Positions 17,989 through 26,173 of a stretch of 54,613 nucleotides of DNA are shown piece by piece. The stretch is from Thermus thermamylovorans. Its GTDB lineage: Bacteria; Deinococcota; Deinococci; Deinococcales; Thermaceae. The notes under the pieces were generated by a model, which saw only the letters and a list, made by a program, of their open reading frames with translations, ran no database searches and was not told the origin of the DNA. Numbering within the stretch: position 1 is the first letter of the stretch; each line of letters begins with the position of its first letter. The stretch lies in NCBI RefSeq assembly GCF_004307015.1, contig NZ_SIJL01000007.1, forward strand, positions 61,451 through 116,063. The letters run 5' to 3'. The position numbers were made by a program, and so were the translations under genes.

Positions 17989-19071
17989 TTAGGGGACAGG
18001 GGCCACGTCCCGGGGCAGCCCGGGGACCCCTGCCTCCCACTCCCCCTCCAGGAGGGCTCCGCGGCGCAGGAGGTAGACGAGGGCTACCCGCAGGTGGGCT
18101 TCGGGGAAGCGGGCCTTGCGGGTGTTCCAGCGCTTTAGGGTTTCCTGGAGGCCGGGCCAGTCCCGGGCCCCCTCCCTGCGCACCGCCCAGTGCACGGAGG
18201 CCAGAAGCTCCAGGCCATAAGGGCTTTCGAAGCCCTCTATCCAGGAAGCAGCACGCGAGGCGGCCTCATCTGCCTCAGGGAAATCCGCCAGGAAGAGGAG
18301 GACCTCTTCCAAAACATTTGGCTTGAGGCGCATGCGGGACCGCCCGGTGCGGTCGCCAAAACCCACGATGTAGTGGCCTTCCAAGCGCTCTAAAACGTGG
18401 TTGAGAGCCTCAGCATAGGGCCCATACCTGTTTGCTGCGAAGGCCAGCCGCAGGTCGAGCCCGGCTTCTTGGAGGAAGTAGGCCAGCTTCTGGGCCTCGA
18501 GGCGGCCCAGGGTTTCTCCCAACGCATCGTAGAGACCAAAGAGCTTGAGCAAGGCAGCCCGGGCCGGGGTGAGCCTGGGCTTTTTCCCTGTGGGGCTGAG
18601 AAAGCGGGTTACCCCCTGTGGCGAGGGGGCAAAGACCAGAACCTCTACCCCCTCCAGACCTTCCAAAGCCGCTTGGATGCGTTCCCGGACGGCGGGCCAG
18701 GGTAGGCCGCCGCTACCCGCCCCCAAGGGGGGAAGGGCCAGGGAGCGGATGCCCAGTTCCCGGACCACCCGCACCAGGTCCCTCAGCCCGGCTTCCACGT
18801 ACTCAAGGCGCGAGGGCTGCCGCCAGTGGCGCTTGGTGGGGAAGTTGAGGATGTAGCGGGGACGGAATAGGGGGCCGCGATCGTGGACGAAGACGCGGCC
18901 GATCTGCACCTCTCCCCGGCGGCAAGCCGCCGCGTACGCTCGGTAGTTCTCCGGGAAGGCCCGCTTGAACTGCAGGGCAACCCCCTTGCCCATGACCCCC
19001 ACCGTGTTCACGGTGTTGACCAGGGCTTCCACGTCGGCTTTCAGAAGGTCGCCTTGCACAAAGCGAAGCAC
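17989..19071 (-). CDS. darG: DarG antitoxin: DNA ADP-ribosylglycohydrolase macrodomain plus DarT-binding domain
   Basis: 360 aa. The macrodomain (residues 1 to about 150) opens VLRFVQGDLLKADVEALVNTVN and contains GVMGKGVALQFK and PPLGAGSGGLPW. Lys80 in NFPTKRHW matches the catalytic Lys80 reported for T. aquaticus DarG. The C-terminal half (LTPARAALLKLFGLY to the end) fits the DarT-sequestering domain, with RYGPYAEALNHVLERLEGHYI. It removes ADP-ribose from thymidine in DNA and blocks the toxin. The GTG start at 19071 lies 4 nt after the toxin stop; using it gives the family numbering. The gene looks visibly less GC-rich than its neighbours. Confidence 0.95.
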   Translation of the reverse strand: MLRFVQGDLLKADVEALVNTVNTVGVMGKGVALQFKRAFPENYRAYAAACRRGEVQIGRVFVHDRGPLFRPRYILNFPTKRHWRQPSRLEYVEAGLRDLVRVVRELGIRSLALPPLGAGSGGLPWPAVRERIQAALEGLEGVEVLVFAPSPQGVTRFLSPTGKKPRLTPARAALLKLFGLYDALGETLGRLEAQKLAYFLQEAGLDLRLAFAANRYGPYAEALNHVLERLEGHYIVGFGDRTGRSRMRLKPNVLEEVLLFLADFPEADEAASRAASWIEGFESPYGLELLASVHWAVRREGARDWPGLQETLKRWNTRKARFPEAHLRVALVYLLRRGALLEGEWEAGVPGLPRDVAPVP

Positions 19072-19075
19072 CCTC

Positions 19076-20089
19076 TTAATAGTACCACTCCCGCCGCACC
19101 CGCACCGGGGGGTGCGGGGCGCGGGGAAAGGCCTGAAGGATTTTTCGGACCTCTGCCGCCACTCCCGGGTCCATGACCGCGATCTCCTCCACCAGCTCCC
19201 AGGGGAAAAGGCCGTGGACCAGGAACTCCGCCTGCTTTCTCTCCTTCCGGTCAGGGAGTTCCTTCGTGTTCGCCCAGTTCCGGGCCCCGATGGTCCCCCA
19301 GTCCAGGCGGGCCAGGTCCTCAAGCCGCCCCAGGAAGGCGGCATACCGCACCGTCGCGTGCCGGTCGGTGAAGACAAACCTCAGGTCCGCCCTCGCCACC
19401 CGCTGGACCGAGCTCACCAGGTGGAGGATGGGCCGCTGCCCTCCTTGGTAAGGAAGCTCGCTGGGCCTGGGATGCGCCAAGGCGTAAAGCATGGGAGGAC
19501 GAGGGCAGAAGTAAAAGGGAACGTACTCGTGGAGTGTTCCCCCCGGGGGCAAGGGAACCTTGATCCCGGCGCGACGTGCCTGGATATGGGGGTAGGCCAC
19601 CGACTGCACCGTTGGGGGAGCTTGGGCTTTAGGACGCAGCCCTCCTTCAACCAGGATGCCCCTAAGGTTGTCCGCGTGGGTCAGGTGGTAAATGGGGGTG
19701 GGGGCCGGGTAGCCCCCCCCGTCCCGCCACGCCCCCTGGGGTAGGGGAAGGCCCTCCCGGGGGTCCCCCAGGTACAGGTAGGCCCAGGCCTCGAGGACCC
19801 CCTCCCCCGTCGCCACCCTCACCCGGGCCCGCCGGTACTCCACCCCCTCCTCCTCCAGCCGGTCCAGGAGGGGGAGGGCCTCCCGGGGCAGGAGGAGCAC
19901 CTCCCCATAGACCCGCCCCTCCCCCGGGACCATGGCCGGGTAGGCGTAGGGGCGGCCCCTTCCCGGGAGCAGGTGGTAGAGGGCGAACCCCTCCACGTGC
20001 CCCGGGAGCACCCCCCTCACCAGACCCGCCACCAGAGGGTGGTTGCGCTCCCCCCGCTGCAGGGTGCCGTAGGCGAAGACCGCCTCCAC
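19076..20089 (-). CDS. darT: Fusion of gamma-glutamylcyclotransferase-like domain with DarT toxin
   Basis: 337 aa in one frame. Residues 1-122 are a GGCT/AIG2-like domain: FAYGTLQRG binding loop at 5-13, LLDRLEEEGVEYRRARVRV with the likely catalytic Glu near 80, and AWAYLYLGDP. Residues 129-337 are a DarT (DUF4433) sequence-specific thymidine ADP-ribosyltransferase: YHLTHADNLRGIL, FVFTDRHAT, and KQAEFLV with the predicted catalytic Glu288. No ATG, GTG or TTG lies near the DarT half, so it has no independent start. The GTG start immediately follows the response-regulator TAG with GGGGGAG upstream. A G8 run sits at the joint. Confidence 0.88.
   Translation of the reverse strand: MEAVFAYGTLQRGERNHPLVAGLVRGVLPGHVEGFALYHLLPGRGRPYAYPAMVPGEGRVYGEVLLLPREALPLLDRLEEEGVEYRRARVRVATGEGVLEAWAYLYLGDPREGLPLPQGAWRDGGGYPAPTPIYHLTHADNLRGILVEGGLRPKAQAPPTVQSVAYPHIQARRAGIKVPLPPGGTLHEYVPFYFCPRPPMLYALAHPRPSELPYQGGQRPILHLVSSVQRVARADLRFVFTDRHATVRYAAFLGRLEDLARLDWGTIGARNWANTKELPDRKERKQAEFLVHGLFPWELVEEIAVMDPGVAAEVRKILQAFPRAPHPPVRVRREWYY
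19713..19720 (-). repeat. G8 mononucleotide run at the GGCT-DarT joint
   Basis: Eight G on the coding (minus) strand at codons 124-126 of the fusion. With eight the two domains are in one frame. With seven or nine, reading stops within about 20 codons (TGA or TAG), leaving a GGCT domain alone. Confidence 0.9.
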
Positions 20090-20764
20090 CTACTCCCCCA
20101 GGAAGCGGTACCCCACCCCCACCACCGTCTCGATGAACCGGGGAGCGCGGGGGTGATCCCCGAGCTTCTTGCGCAGAAGGCGGACGTAGGCGTCCACCAC
20201 CCGCTCCGAACCCTCGAACTCCGGCCCCCAGACCCTTTCCAGAAGCTCTTCGCGGGTGTAGACCCGTCCCGGGGCCTGGGCCAGGGCCAGGAGGAGGCCC
20301 ATCTCCGTGGCGGATAGCCTCAGGGGTTCCCCTTCCAGATAGGCCTTCCGCCCCTCCAGGTCCAGCTCCAGGGGGCCGAAGCGGCGCCTCCCCTCCTTGC
20401 CCGCCCGGCGCAAGAGGGCCCGGATCCGGGCCAGAAGCTCCTTCAGGGAGAAGGGCTTGCCCAGGTAGTCGTCCGCCCCCTCCAGCAGGCCCTCCACCCG
20501 GCTCGCCTCGTCGGCGCGGCCCGTGAGGAGGAGCACGGGGAGGAGGGGGTCCAGTTCCCTCAGGGACCGCAGCACCTCCAGCCCCTCCAGGTCCGGCAGC
20601 CCCCGGTCCAGGACCACCAGGTCGGGCCTTGGGCCCTGCCAGGCCCGTTCCAGGGCCTCCCGCCCCGCCCGGGCCCAGGCCACCTTCAGCCCTTCCTTTT
20701 CCAGGAACCGCTTGACCAACTCCCCCACCTGGGGGTCGTCCTCGACCAGGAGAATGCGCGCCAT
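20090..20764 (-). CDS. OmpR/PhoB-family response regulator, orphan
   Basis: 224 aa. The receiver domain has Asp9-Asp10, the phospho-acceptor Asp53 in VVLDRGLPD, Thr81 and Lys103. The C-terminal winged helix ([33 protein letters not shown] to VVGVGYRFLGE) binds DNA. A histidine kinase would be expected next to it, but the downstream gene is the GGCT-DarT fusion, starting directly after this gene's TAG, and the upstream gene is a nitroreductase. The cognate kinase is elsewhere. GGAAGGAT lies 2 nt before the ATG. Confidence 0.93.
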   Translation of the reverse strand: MARILLVEDDPQVGELVKRFLEKEGLKVAWARAGREALERAWQGPRPDLVVLDRGLPDLEGLEVLRSLRELDPLLPVLLLTGRADEASRVEGLLEGADDYLGKPFSLKELLARIRALLRRAGKEGRRRFGPLELDLEGRKAYLEGEPLRLSATEMGLLLALAQAPGRVYTREELLERVWGPEFEGSERVVDAYVRLLRKKLGDHPRAPRFIETVVGVGYRFLGE

Positions 20765-20778
20765 AAATCCTTCCCGAA

Positions 20779-20784
20779 ATACTA
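20779..20784 (-). promoter_or_regulatory. -10 box TAGTAT of the response-regulator operon
   Basis: TAGTAT begins with the stop codon of the nitroreductase gene and lies 14 nt before the ATG at 20764. It would drive the RR, GGCT-DarT and DarG genes as one short-leader transcript. Confidence 0.45.
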
Positions 20785-21468
20785 GCGCCCCAAAATCACC
20801 ACCACCCCAGGGTATTCCCCTTCGGGCAGCCTCAGCAGGCGGGCCACCCCCTCATCGTAAAAGGTCTCCGCCGGGTAGGCGAAGAGCCCCTGGCCCACGG
20901 CGGAAAGCAGGACCAGGCCCGCGGCGTAGCCCGCCTCCAACAGAGCATACCGGTAGCCCCGGAGACCGAAGAGGGCCTCGCTGCGCTCGGGCAGCAGGGT
21001 GAGGACCAGGAGGGCGGCCGCCTGGGCCAGGGAAAGGCCCATGAGGGCCTCGGACCAGGCCCCCTCCTCGGCCCGGGAGGAGAGCTGGAAGAGCTGGTGC
21101 TCCTTGGGGAAGTAGTGATAGACCCCGGGGAAGACCCCCTCCACCCGGCGCACCACCAGGTAGGCCTCCAGGGGGTAGGCCTCCCCGGCGGAGGGGAAGC
21201 CCCGTACCCCTCCCCGCTCCGCCAGGGGGTAGAGCACCTGGGAGAGGTCCTTGAGGGTCAGGGCCGCCCCCAGCTCGGGCAGGCGGGGCTGCAGGTGGGC
21301 CAGGGCCCGGAAGAGGGGCGCCCCCCCTTCCTGGCGGAAGGGGGGGAGGGCCTGGGTCTCCAAGGGGTTGGCGTACACCTTGGCCTTGGGCTTGCGCCTC
21401 AGGGGCAGCCGGTCCTCCGGGCTCAGGCGGGAAAGGCGGTAGAAGAGCTTGCCGGGGTGCTTCTCCAT
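20782..21468 (-). CDS. SagB-type nitroreductase-family FMN enzyme
   Basis: 228 aa. The SagB-type pattern is clear: LTLKDLSQVLYPLAERGGVRGFPSAGEAYPLEAYLVVRRVEGVFPGVYHYFPKEHQLFQL, with RGFPSAGEAYPLE as the flavin-binding signature. Family members oxidise thiazolines in peptide toxins or act on unknown substrates. No YcaO cyclodehydratase or precursor peptide lies nearby, so the substrate is unknown. It starts 2 nt after the glgC stop (TAG-CC-ATG) and is coupled to it. Confidence 0.85.
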   Translation of the reverse strand: MEKHPGKLFYRLSRLSPEDRLPLRRKPKAKVYANPLETQALPPFRQEGGAPLFRALAHLQPRLPELGAALTLKDLSQVLYPLAERGGVRGFPSAGEAYPLEAYLVVRRVEGVFPGVYHYFPKEHQLFQLSSRAEEGAWSEALMGLSLAQAAALLVLTLLPERSEALFGLRGYRYALLEAGYAAGLVLLSAVGQGLFAYPAETFYDEGVARLLRLPEGEYPGVVVILGR

Positions 21469-21470
21469 GG

Positions 21471-22715
21471 CTAGAAGCGGTAGCTCTTGGGAACCACCAC
21501 CACCCCTTCCAGGGTCACGGTGAAGCCCCGGGCACGGTCGGCCTCCAGGTCGTAGCCGATCTCGGTGTGGGGGGGGATCTTCACGTTCTTGTCCACGATG
21601 GCGTTCCTTACGCGGCAGTAGCGGCCCACCTCCACGTCGTCGAAGAGGACCGAGCGCTCCACCAGGCTGTAGGAGTTCACCCGGACCCGCCGGAAGAGGA
21701 CGGACTCCCGCACCGTCCCCCCGCTCACGATGACCCCGCCTGCCAGGAGGCTGTTGAGGGCCCGGCCCACCCTTTCCCCGGTCTCGTGGACGAACTTGGC
21801 GGGGGGGCTGAAGAGGTTGGCGGTCCTTAAGGGCCACTCGGGGTTGAAGAGGTCGAACTCGGGGATGACCTTGACCAGATCCATGCTGGCCTCGAAGTAG
21901 GCGTCCAGGGTGCCCACATCCCGCCAGTAGAGGTTGGGGCCCTCCTGGCCGGGGATGGGGTTGCGGTGGAAGTCGTAGGCGAAGACCCGGTAGCCCTCCT
22001 TGAGGGCCTTGGGAATCACGTCCTTGCCGAAGTCGTGGCTGCTGGCCTCCTCCCGGGCGTCCGCCTCCAGAAGCTCGAAGAGGGCCTCGGTGCGGAAGAT
22101 GTAGTTGCCCATGGAGGCCAGGGCCAGGTGGGGCTTCCCCGGGATGGGGTTGGGGTCTTTGGGCTTTTCCTGAAACTCGGTGATGCGCCACTCCGGGTCC
22201 ACCTGCAGGACGCCGAAGCGGGAGGCCTCCCCCACGGGCACCGGGTAGGCGGCGATGGTGACGTCCGCCCGCTTCTCGTAGTGGTACTCCACCATGTGGC
22301 GGACGTTCATCTTGAAGATGTGGTCCCCGCCGAAGACGGCCACCGCGGCGGGGGCGTGGTTGTGCACCAGGTGGAGGTTCTGGTAGATGGCGTCCGCGGT
22401 GCCCCGGTACCAGACGGGCCCGAGCTCCTCGTAGCGGTACATCTGGGCGGGGACCAGGAGGATGAAGTGGTCGTCCAGAAAGGCCCCGAAGCGCCAGTAG
22501 CGCTGGATGTGCTCCGTGAGGGACTGGGCCTTGAACTGGGTGAGGACGTAGATGGCGTAGATCCCGGAGTTCACGAAGTTGTTGAGGACGAAGTCGATGA
22601 TGCGGTACTTGGCCCCGAAGGGCACCGCGGGCTTGGCCCGCTTGGCGGTGAGGGGGTAGAGGCGGCTTCCCTGCCCTCCCGCTAGGATCATGGCCAGAAC
22701 CTCTACCTTGACCAT
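21471..22715 (-). CDS. glgC: Glucose-1-phosphate adenylyltransferase
   Basis: 414 aa. It makes ADP-glucose, the donor for glycogen synthase (glgA lies at 46322). The nucleotide-binding motif is [52 protein letters not shown] and the C-terminal left-handed beta-helix ([29 protein letters not shown]) follow. The ATG at 22715 has AAAGGGGG about 5 nt upstream. The longer open frame to 22811 adds proline-rich residues and crosses the divergent promoter region. Confidence 0.97.
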   Translation of the reverse strand: MVKVEVLAMILAGGQGSRLYPLTAKRAKPAVPFGAKYRIIDFVLNNFVNSGIYAIYVLTQFKAQSLTEHIQRYWRFGAFLDDHFILLVPAQMYRYEELGPVWYRGTADAIYQNLHLVHNHAPAAVAVFGGDHIFKMNVRHMVEYHYEKRADVTIAAYPVPVGEASRFGVLQVDPEWRITEFQEKPKDPNPIPGKPHLALASMGNYIFRTEALFELLEADAREEASSHDFGKDVIPKALKEGYRVFAYDFHRNPIPGQEGPNLYWRDVGTLDAYFEASMDLVKVIPEFDLFNPEWPLRTANLFSPPAKFVHETGERVGRALNSLLAGGVIVSGGTVRESVLFRRVRVNSYSLVERSVLFDDVEVGRYCRVRNAIVDKNVKIPPHTEIGYDLEADRARGFTVTLEGVVVVPKSYRF

Positions 22716-22734
22716 CGCTGCCCCCTTTGCCCGT

Positions 22735-22740
22735 AGTCTA
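22735..22740 (-). promoter_or_regulatory. -10 box TAGACT for glgC
   Basis: TAGACT lies 19 nt before the ATG at 22715 with AAAGGGGG between. This transcript has a short leader and a ribosome binding site, unlike most promoters here. Confidence 0.45.
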
Positions 22741-22769
22741 CCCCAAGGCCTGAGGGACGAAGGTCCGGG

Positions 22770-22775
22770 TATAGT
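22770..22775 (+). promoter_or_regulatory. -10 box TATAGT, leaderless promoter of lonC
   Basis: TATAGT is followed by 7 G and the ATG at 22783. Confidence 0.6.
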
Positions 22776-22782
22776 GGGGGGG

Positions 22783-24879
22783 ATGCGGGTTCCCCCTCCC
22801 CACTGGTTCACCCCCCCCGTCGCCCCCAGGCCCGCCCCGGCCTTCTTCGGCCAGGAACGGGCCCTGAGGGCCCTGGAGGCCGCCTTCCGCCAGGGGGGGC
22901 ATGGCTATCTGGTGGGCCCCAGCGGCCTGGGCAAGCGCAGGCGCTTCCTCGAGTACCTCCAAGGCCGCTCCTTTCCCAAGGAAGAGCTGGTCTACCTCCC
23001 CCTAGGGGAGGAGGCCTTCCCCCTCCTCCTCCCCCAGGGGCGGGGTCGCGCCCTCCTCGAGGGGGTGGAAGCCCTTCTCGCCGAGTTCACCCCGGGGCTT
23101 TTCCGGGAGCAGGGCTTCCTCTACGCCAAGAGCCTGGTGGAGGCCCGCCACCAGACGGAGGCGGAGGAGCTCCTCAAGGGGCTTTCCCGGGAGGCGCAGG
23201 CCCAGGGCTTTACCTTGGAGGAGGGGGAAGGGGGCCTTCGGCTTGCGGGCCAGGGCCGCCTGCCCCCGGAGCTCTCCGCGAGGCTGGAGGAGGCGGTCCT
23301 GGCCTACCTGGACGTGCGGCAGAAAGCCGAGGCCGAGGTGGCGGCCCTGAGGCGGGGTTTCGCGGAGCGCTTCCTCCTCCCCAAGGCCCAGGAGCTCAAG
23401 GCCCGCTTCCCCGAGGCCGGGCGCTACCTGGATTGGCTTCTGGAGAGCCTGCTGCGGGTCGCGGCCCTGGAGGAGGAGGTGGAGCCCCAGAGGCTCCTGC
23501 CCCACCTCCTCGTGGAGGGGGGGGAGCGGGTGGTCTACGAACCCAACCCCAGCCCGGAGAGGCTCTTCGGCCACCTGGAGTACGAGGTGCGGGAGGGGGC
23601 CCTGGCCACCCACCTGGGCCTCCTGCGCCCCGGGGCCCTGCACCGGGCCACGGGAGGGGTGCTGGTCCTGGAGGCCCACCGGGTCTGGGAGCTGGGGAGC
23701 TACCCCCTCCTGAAGCGGTCCCTGGCCACGGGCCAGGTGGAACCCCTGGCCCCCAGGCCCGAGGTGCGGGGGCCCCGCCTCCAGCCCGCCCCCCTCCGGG
23801 CCCAGGTCTTCCTGGTGGGGCCGCCCGAGGTGATCGCCTTCCTGGAGGAGGACGAGGAGTTTCTGGAGCTCTTCCCCTTCCGGGTGGAGTTTGGCCCGGA
23901 GGTGCCCTACACCGAGGAGAACGTGGCCTACCTCGGGGGGTTCCTGCAGGCCCAGGGGGTGGCCCTCACCCCCGAGGGCCTGGCGGCCCTGGCCGATGAG
24001 GCCCGGCGGCTCGCAGGGCACCGCGACCGCCTGGACGCCCGGCTCTACCGCCTCCTGGACCTGGCCAAGGAGGCCCTGGTCCTGGGCAGCCCCCTGGAGC
24101 GGGCCACGGTGGAGCGGGCGGTCCGGGTGCGGGAGGAGCGCTTCGGCCTCGAGGAGGAGCTCTACCTGCGGGAACTCCAGGAGGGGGTGGTGGCCCTCGA
24201 GGTCCGGGGGGAAGGGGTGGGGGAGGTGAACGGCCTGGTGGTCCTGGAGGGCCCCCTGCCCCGGGGGCGGCCGGTGCGCATCACCGCCCAGGCGGGCCCC
24301 GGGCGGGAGGGGGTCCTCTCCATCGACCGGGAGGTGGGCCTGGGGGGTCAGGTCTTCCACAAGGCGGTCCTAACCCTGGCGGGGTACCTGCGGGGGGCCT
24401 ACGCGGAGGTGGGGGCCCTTTCCGCCACCGTGAGCCTGGTCTTCGAGCAGAGCTACGGGGGCATCGAGGGGGACTCGGCGGGGCTCGCCGAGCTCCTGGC
24501 GGTCCTCTCGGCCATCGCCGGCCTGCCCCTGAGGCGGGACCTGGCGGTCACCGGGGCCATCGACCAGACGGGGAGGGTCCTGGCCGTGGGCCGGGTGGCG
24601 GAGAAGGTGGAGGGGTTCTTCCGGGTCTGCCAGACCCTGGGCCTCACCGGCACCCAGGGGGTGGTCCTCCCCCGGGCCAACCTGCCCCACCTGGTCCTCC
24701 GCCGGGAGGTGGTGGAGGCGGTGGCCGAGGGGAGGTTCCACCTCTACGCGGTGGAGCGGGCGGACGAGGCCATCGAGCTCCTCTTCGCCCGGCGGGCCTA
24801 CTGGGTGCACGAGCGGGTGCGGGAGGCCCTCCTGCGCTTCCGCCAGCTGGAGGACGGGGAGGAGAAAACGGCCTCCTAG
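22783..24879 (+). CDS. LonC-type protease with degenerate ATP-binding site
   Basis: 698 aa. The protease domain has Ser565 in [18 protein letters not shown] and Lys608 in [10 protein letters not shown], with the 43-residue spacing of the Lon dyad. The AAA-like part is damaged: [10 protein letters not shown] at residues 45-54 has Arg where Walker A needs Ser/Thr, and the Walker B position reads GVLVLEAH without the acidic pair. A long helical insertion (about residues 100-240) interrupts it. These are the marks of LonC proteases of Meiothermus and Thermus, which degrade unfolded protein without ATP. The start follows a TATAGT box by 7 nt. Confidence 0.92.
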   Translation: MRVPPPHWFTPPVAPRPAPAFFGQERALRALEAAFRQGGHGYLVGPSGLGKRRRFLEYLQGRSFPKEELVYLPLGEEAFPLLLPQGRGRALLEGVEALLAEFTPGLFREQGFLYAKSLVEARHQTEAEELLKGLSREAQAQGFTLEEGEGGLRLAGQGRLPPELSARLEEAVLAYLDVRQKAEAEVAALRRGFAERFLLPKAQELKARFPEAGRYLDWLLESLLRVAALEEEVEPQRLLPHLLVEGGERVVYEPNPSPERLFGHLEYEVREGALATHLGLLRPGALHRATGGVLVLEAHRVWELGSYPLLKRSLATGQVEPLAPRPEVRGPRLQPAPLRAQVFLVGPPEVIAFLEEDEEFLELFPFRVEFGPEVPYTEENVAYLGGFLQAQGVALTPEGLAALADEARRLAGHRDRLDARLYRLLDLAKEALVLGSPLERATVERAVRVREERFGLEEELYLRELQEGVVALEVRGEGVGEVNGLVVLEGPLPRGRPVRITAQAGPGREGVLSIDREVGLGGQVFHKAVLTLAGYLRGAYAEVGALSATVSLVFEQSYGGIEGDSAGLAELLAVLSAIAGLPLRRDLAVTGAIDQTGRVLAVGRVAEKVEGFFRVCQTLGLTGTQGVVLPRANLPHLVLRREVVEAVAEGRFHLYAVERADEAIELLFARRAYWVHERVREALLRFRQLEDGEEKTAS

Positions 24880-24916
24880 GGGCCGGGGGCCGCGCCGCCG
24901 GGACTTGTGCGGCCTT

Positions 24917-24922
24917 TAGAAT
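24917..24922 (+). promoter_or_regulatory. -10 box TAGAAT, leaderless promoter
   Basis: TAGAAT, 6 nt, then the GTG at 24929. Confidence 0.6.
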
Positions 24923-24928
24923 GGACCC

Positions 24929-25288
24929 GTGGCCAAGCGGCGCGAATCCCCTTCCAAGAGGCAGCTGGAGCTGCGCCTGAGCGGGCAGGCCTTCGAGATC
25001 CCGCCCCTTTGGGACGTCCTCCTCATCGGCCACCAGGCCCCCATCGGCCCCGAGGCCGCCAAGCGCATGGCGGAAAGCCTGGCCCCGGGGCAGTTCGAGC
25101 TGGTGCGGGTGCAGAGGGCCCCGGTGGAGGCCCTTTTGGTGCGCAAGAGCCTCCTCAAGGCCCTGGCTGCCGAGCCCCTGGTGGAGCTTCTCCTGGAGGA
25201 GCTTGCGCCCCTCCTCGGGGAGGACCAGGTGGTGCGGGCTCAGGTGGAGATCGTATTGCACACAGGGAGGACCATCCGGTTAGAATAG
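24929..25288 (+). CDS. Small protein of unknown function
   Basis: 119 aa with a GTG start defined by the -10 box. The N-terminus is basic (MAKRRESPSKRQLELRLSG). The rest is amphipathic, with alternating helices and strands (VEALLVRKSLLKALAAEPLVELLLEELAPLLGEDQVVRAQVEIVLHTGRTIRL). It has no Cys and no recognised motif. The conserved look and codon use support a real protein. The following CBS-GGDEF gene's -10 box overlaps its stop codon. Confidence 0.7.
   Translation: MAKRRESPSKRQLELRLSGQAFEIPPLWDVLLIGHQAPIGPEAAKRMAESLAPGQFELVRVQRAPVEALLVRKSLLKALAAEPLVELLLEELAPLLGEDQVVRAQVEIVLHTGRTIRLE
25281..25286 (+). promoter_or_regulatory. -10 box TAGAAT for the CBS-GGDEF gene
   Basis: TAGAAT overlaps the end of the preceding gene and is 11 nt before the ATG at 25298, giving a leader of only a few nt. 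Confidence 0.5.
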
Positions 25289-25297
25289 ACCCCAACC

Positions 25298-26173
25298 ATG
25301 GCCCGGGTCCGGGAGATCATGACCAAGGCCCCCGTCACCGTGAACCCCTGGGCCAGCGTGCGCGAGGCCGCCCGCCTCATGGCCCGGCACCGGGTGGGCA
25401 GCCTGCCCGTGCTCCTGGACGGGGCCCTCCTGGGGGTGATCACCAGCCGGGACCTAAGGGGGGTCCACCCCAACCGGGTGGTCCAGGACGTGCTCAAAGG
25501 GCCTCCTCTCTGCATCTCCCCCGAGGCCAGCCTCCTCGAGGCCCGCGCCCTCATGGAGGAGAAGGGGGTGGAGCGGCTTCTGGTGGTCAAGGAGGGGCGG
25601 CTTTTAGGCCTCCTCACCAAGCGCACCCTGGCCTTTGCCCTGGGCCAGCGCTTCGATCCCCTCACGGGCCTGCCCCGGGCCGACCTCCTGCGGGACGGGC
25701 TGGAGCGCTGCCTGGGGCGGGGCCTGGACCCCACCCTGGTCTTCGCGGACCTGGACGATTTCGGCAAGCTGAACAAGCGCCTGGGCCACACCTTCGGCGA
25801 CCGGGTGCTGCAGGCGGTGGCCGAGAGGTTCACCGCCTTCGCCCGCCGCCACCGGGGGGAGGCCTACCGCTACGGGGGGGACGAGTTCGCCCTCCTCTTC
25901 CCCCGGCTGCGCCAGGGCCTCCTGCCCCACCTGCAAGCCCTCCTGGACCCGCCCCTGGTGGTGGAGGGGGTACGGGTGGGCCTCTCCCTGGGGGTTTCCG
26001 GGGGAAGGCGGCGGAGGCGGCGGCCCGGCAACCCCCGGGCCACCGCCGACGACCTCCTCCGCCTGGCCAGCCTGGCCTCCACCCTGGCCAAGGGCCGCCC
26101 GGAGAGGATCGCTCTCTCCGAGGACGTGGAGCGGGCTAGCGCCCGGGCTCCAGGAGGAGCACCCGCTCCCTAG
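25298..26173 (+). CDS. Soluble diguanylate cyclase with two CBS domains
   Basis: 291 aa. Two CBS motifs (MTKAPVTVNPWASVREAARLM, residues 8-28; VLKGPPLCISPEASLLEARALM, residues 65-86) form an adenosyl-ligand sensing module. The GGDEF domain follows, with FDPLTGLPRADLL, DLDDFGKLNKRLGH and an intact GGDEF at 193-197, so c-di-GMP synthesis is expected. The RxxD product-inhibition site is absent before GGDEF (RHRGEAYRYGGDEF). An Arg-rich patch (GGRRRRRRPGN) is found near residue 240. There are no membrane helices. The 3' end overlaps the convergent acylase gene by 38 bp. Confidence 0.92.
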   Translation: MARVREIMTKAPVTVNPWASVREAARLMARHRVGSLPVLLDGALLGVITSRDLRGVHPNRVVQDVLKGPPLCISPEASLLEARALMEEKGVERLLVVKEGRLLGLLTKRTLAFALGQRFDPLTGLPRADLLRDGLERCLGRGLDPTLVFADLDDFGKLNKRLGHTFGDRVLQAVAERFTAFARRHRGEAYRYGGDEFALLFPRLRQGLLPHLQALLDPPLVVEGVRVGLSLGVSGGRRRRRRPGNPRATADDLLRLASLASTLAKGRPERIALSEDVERASARAPGGAPAP

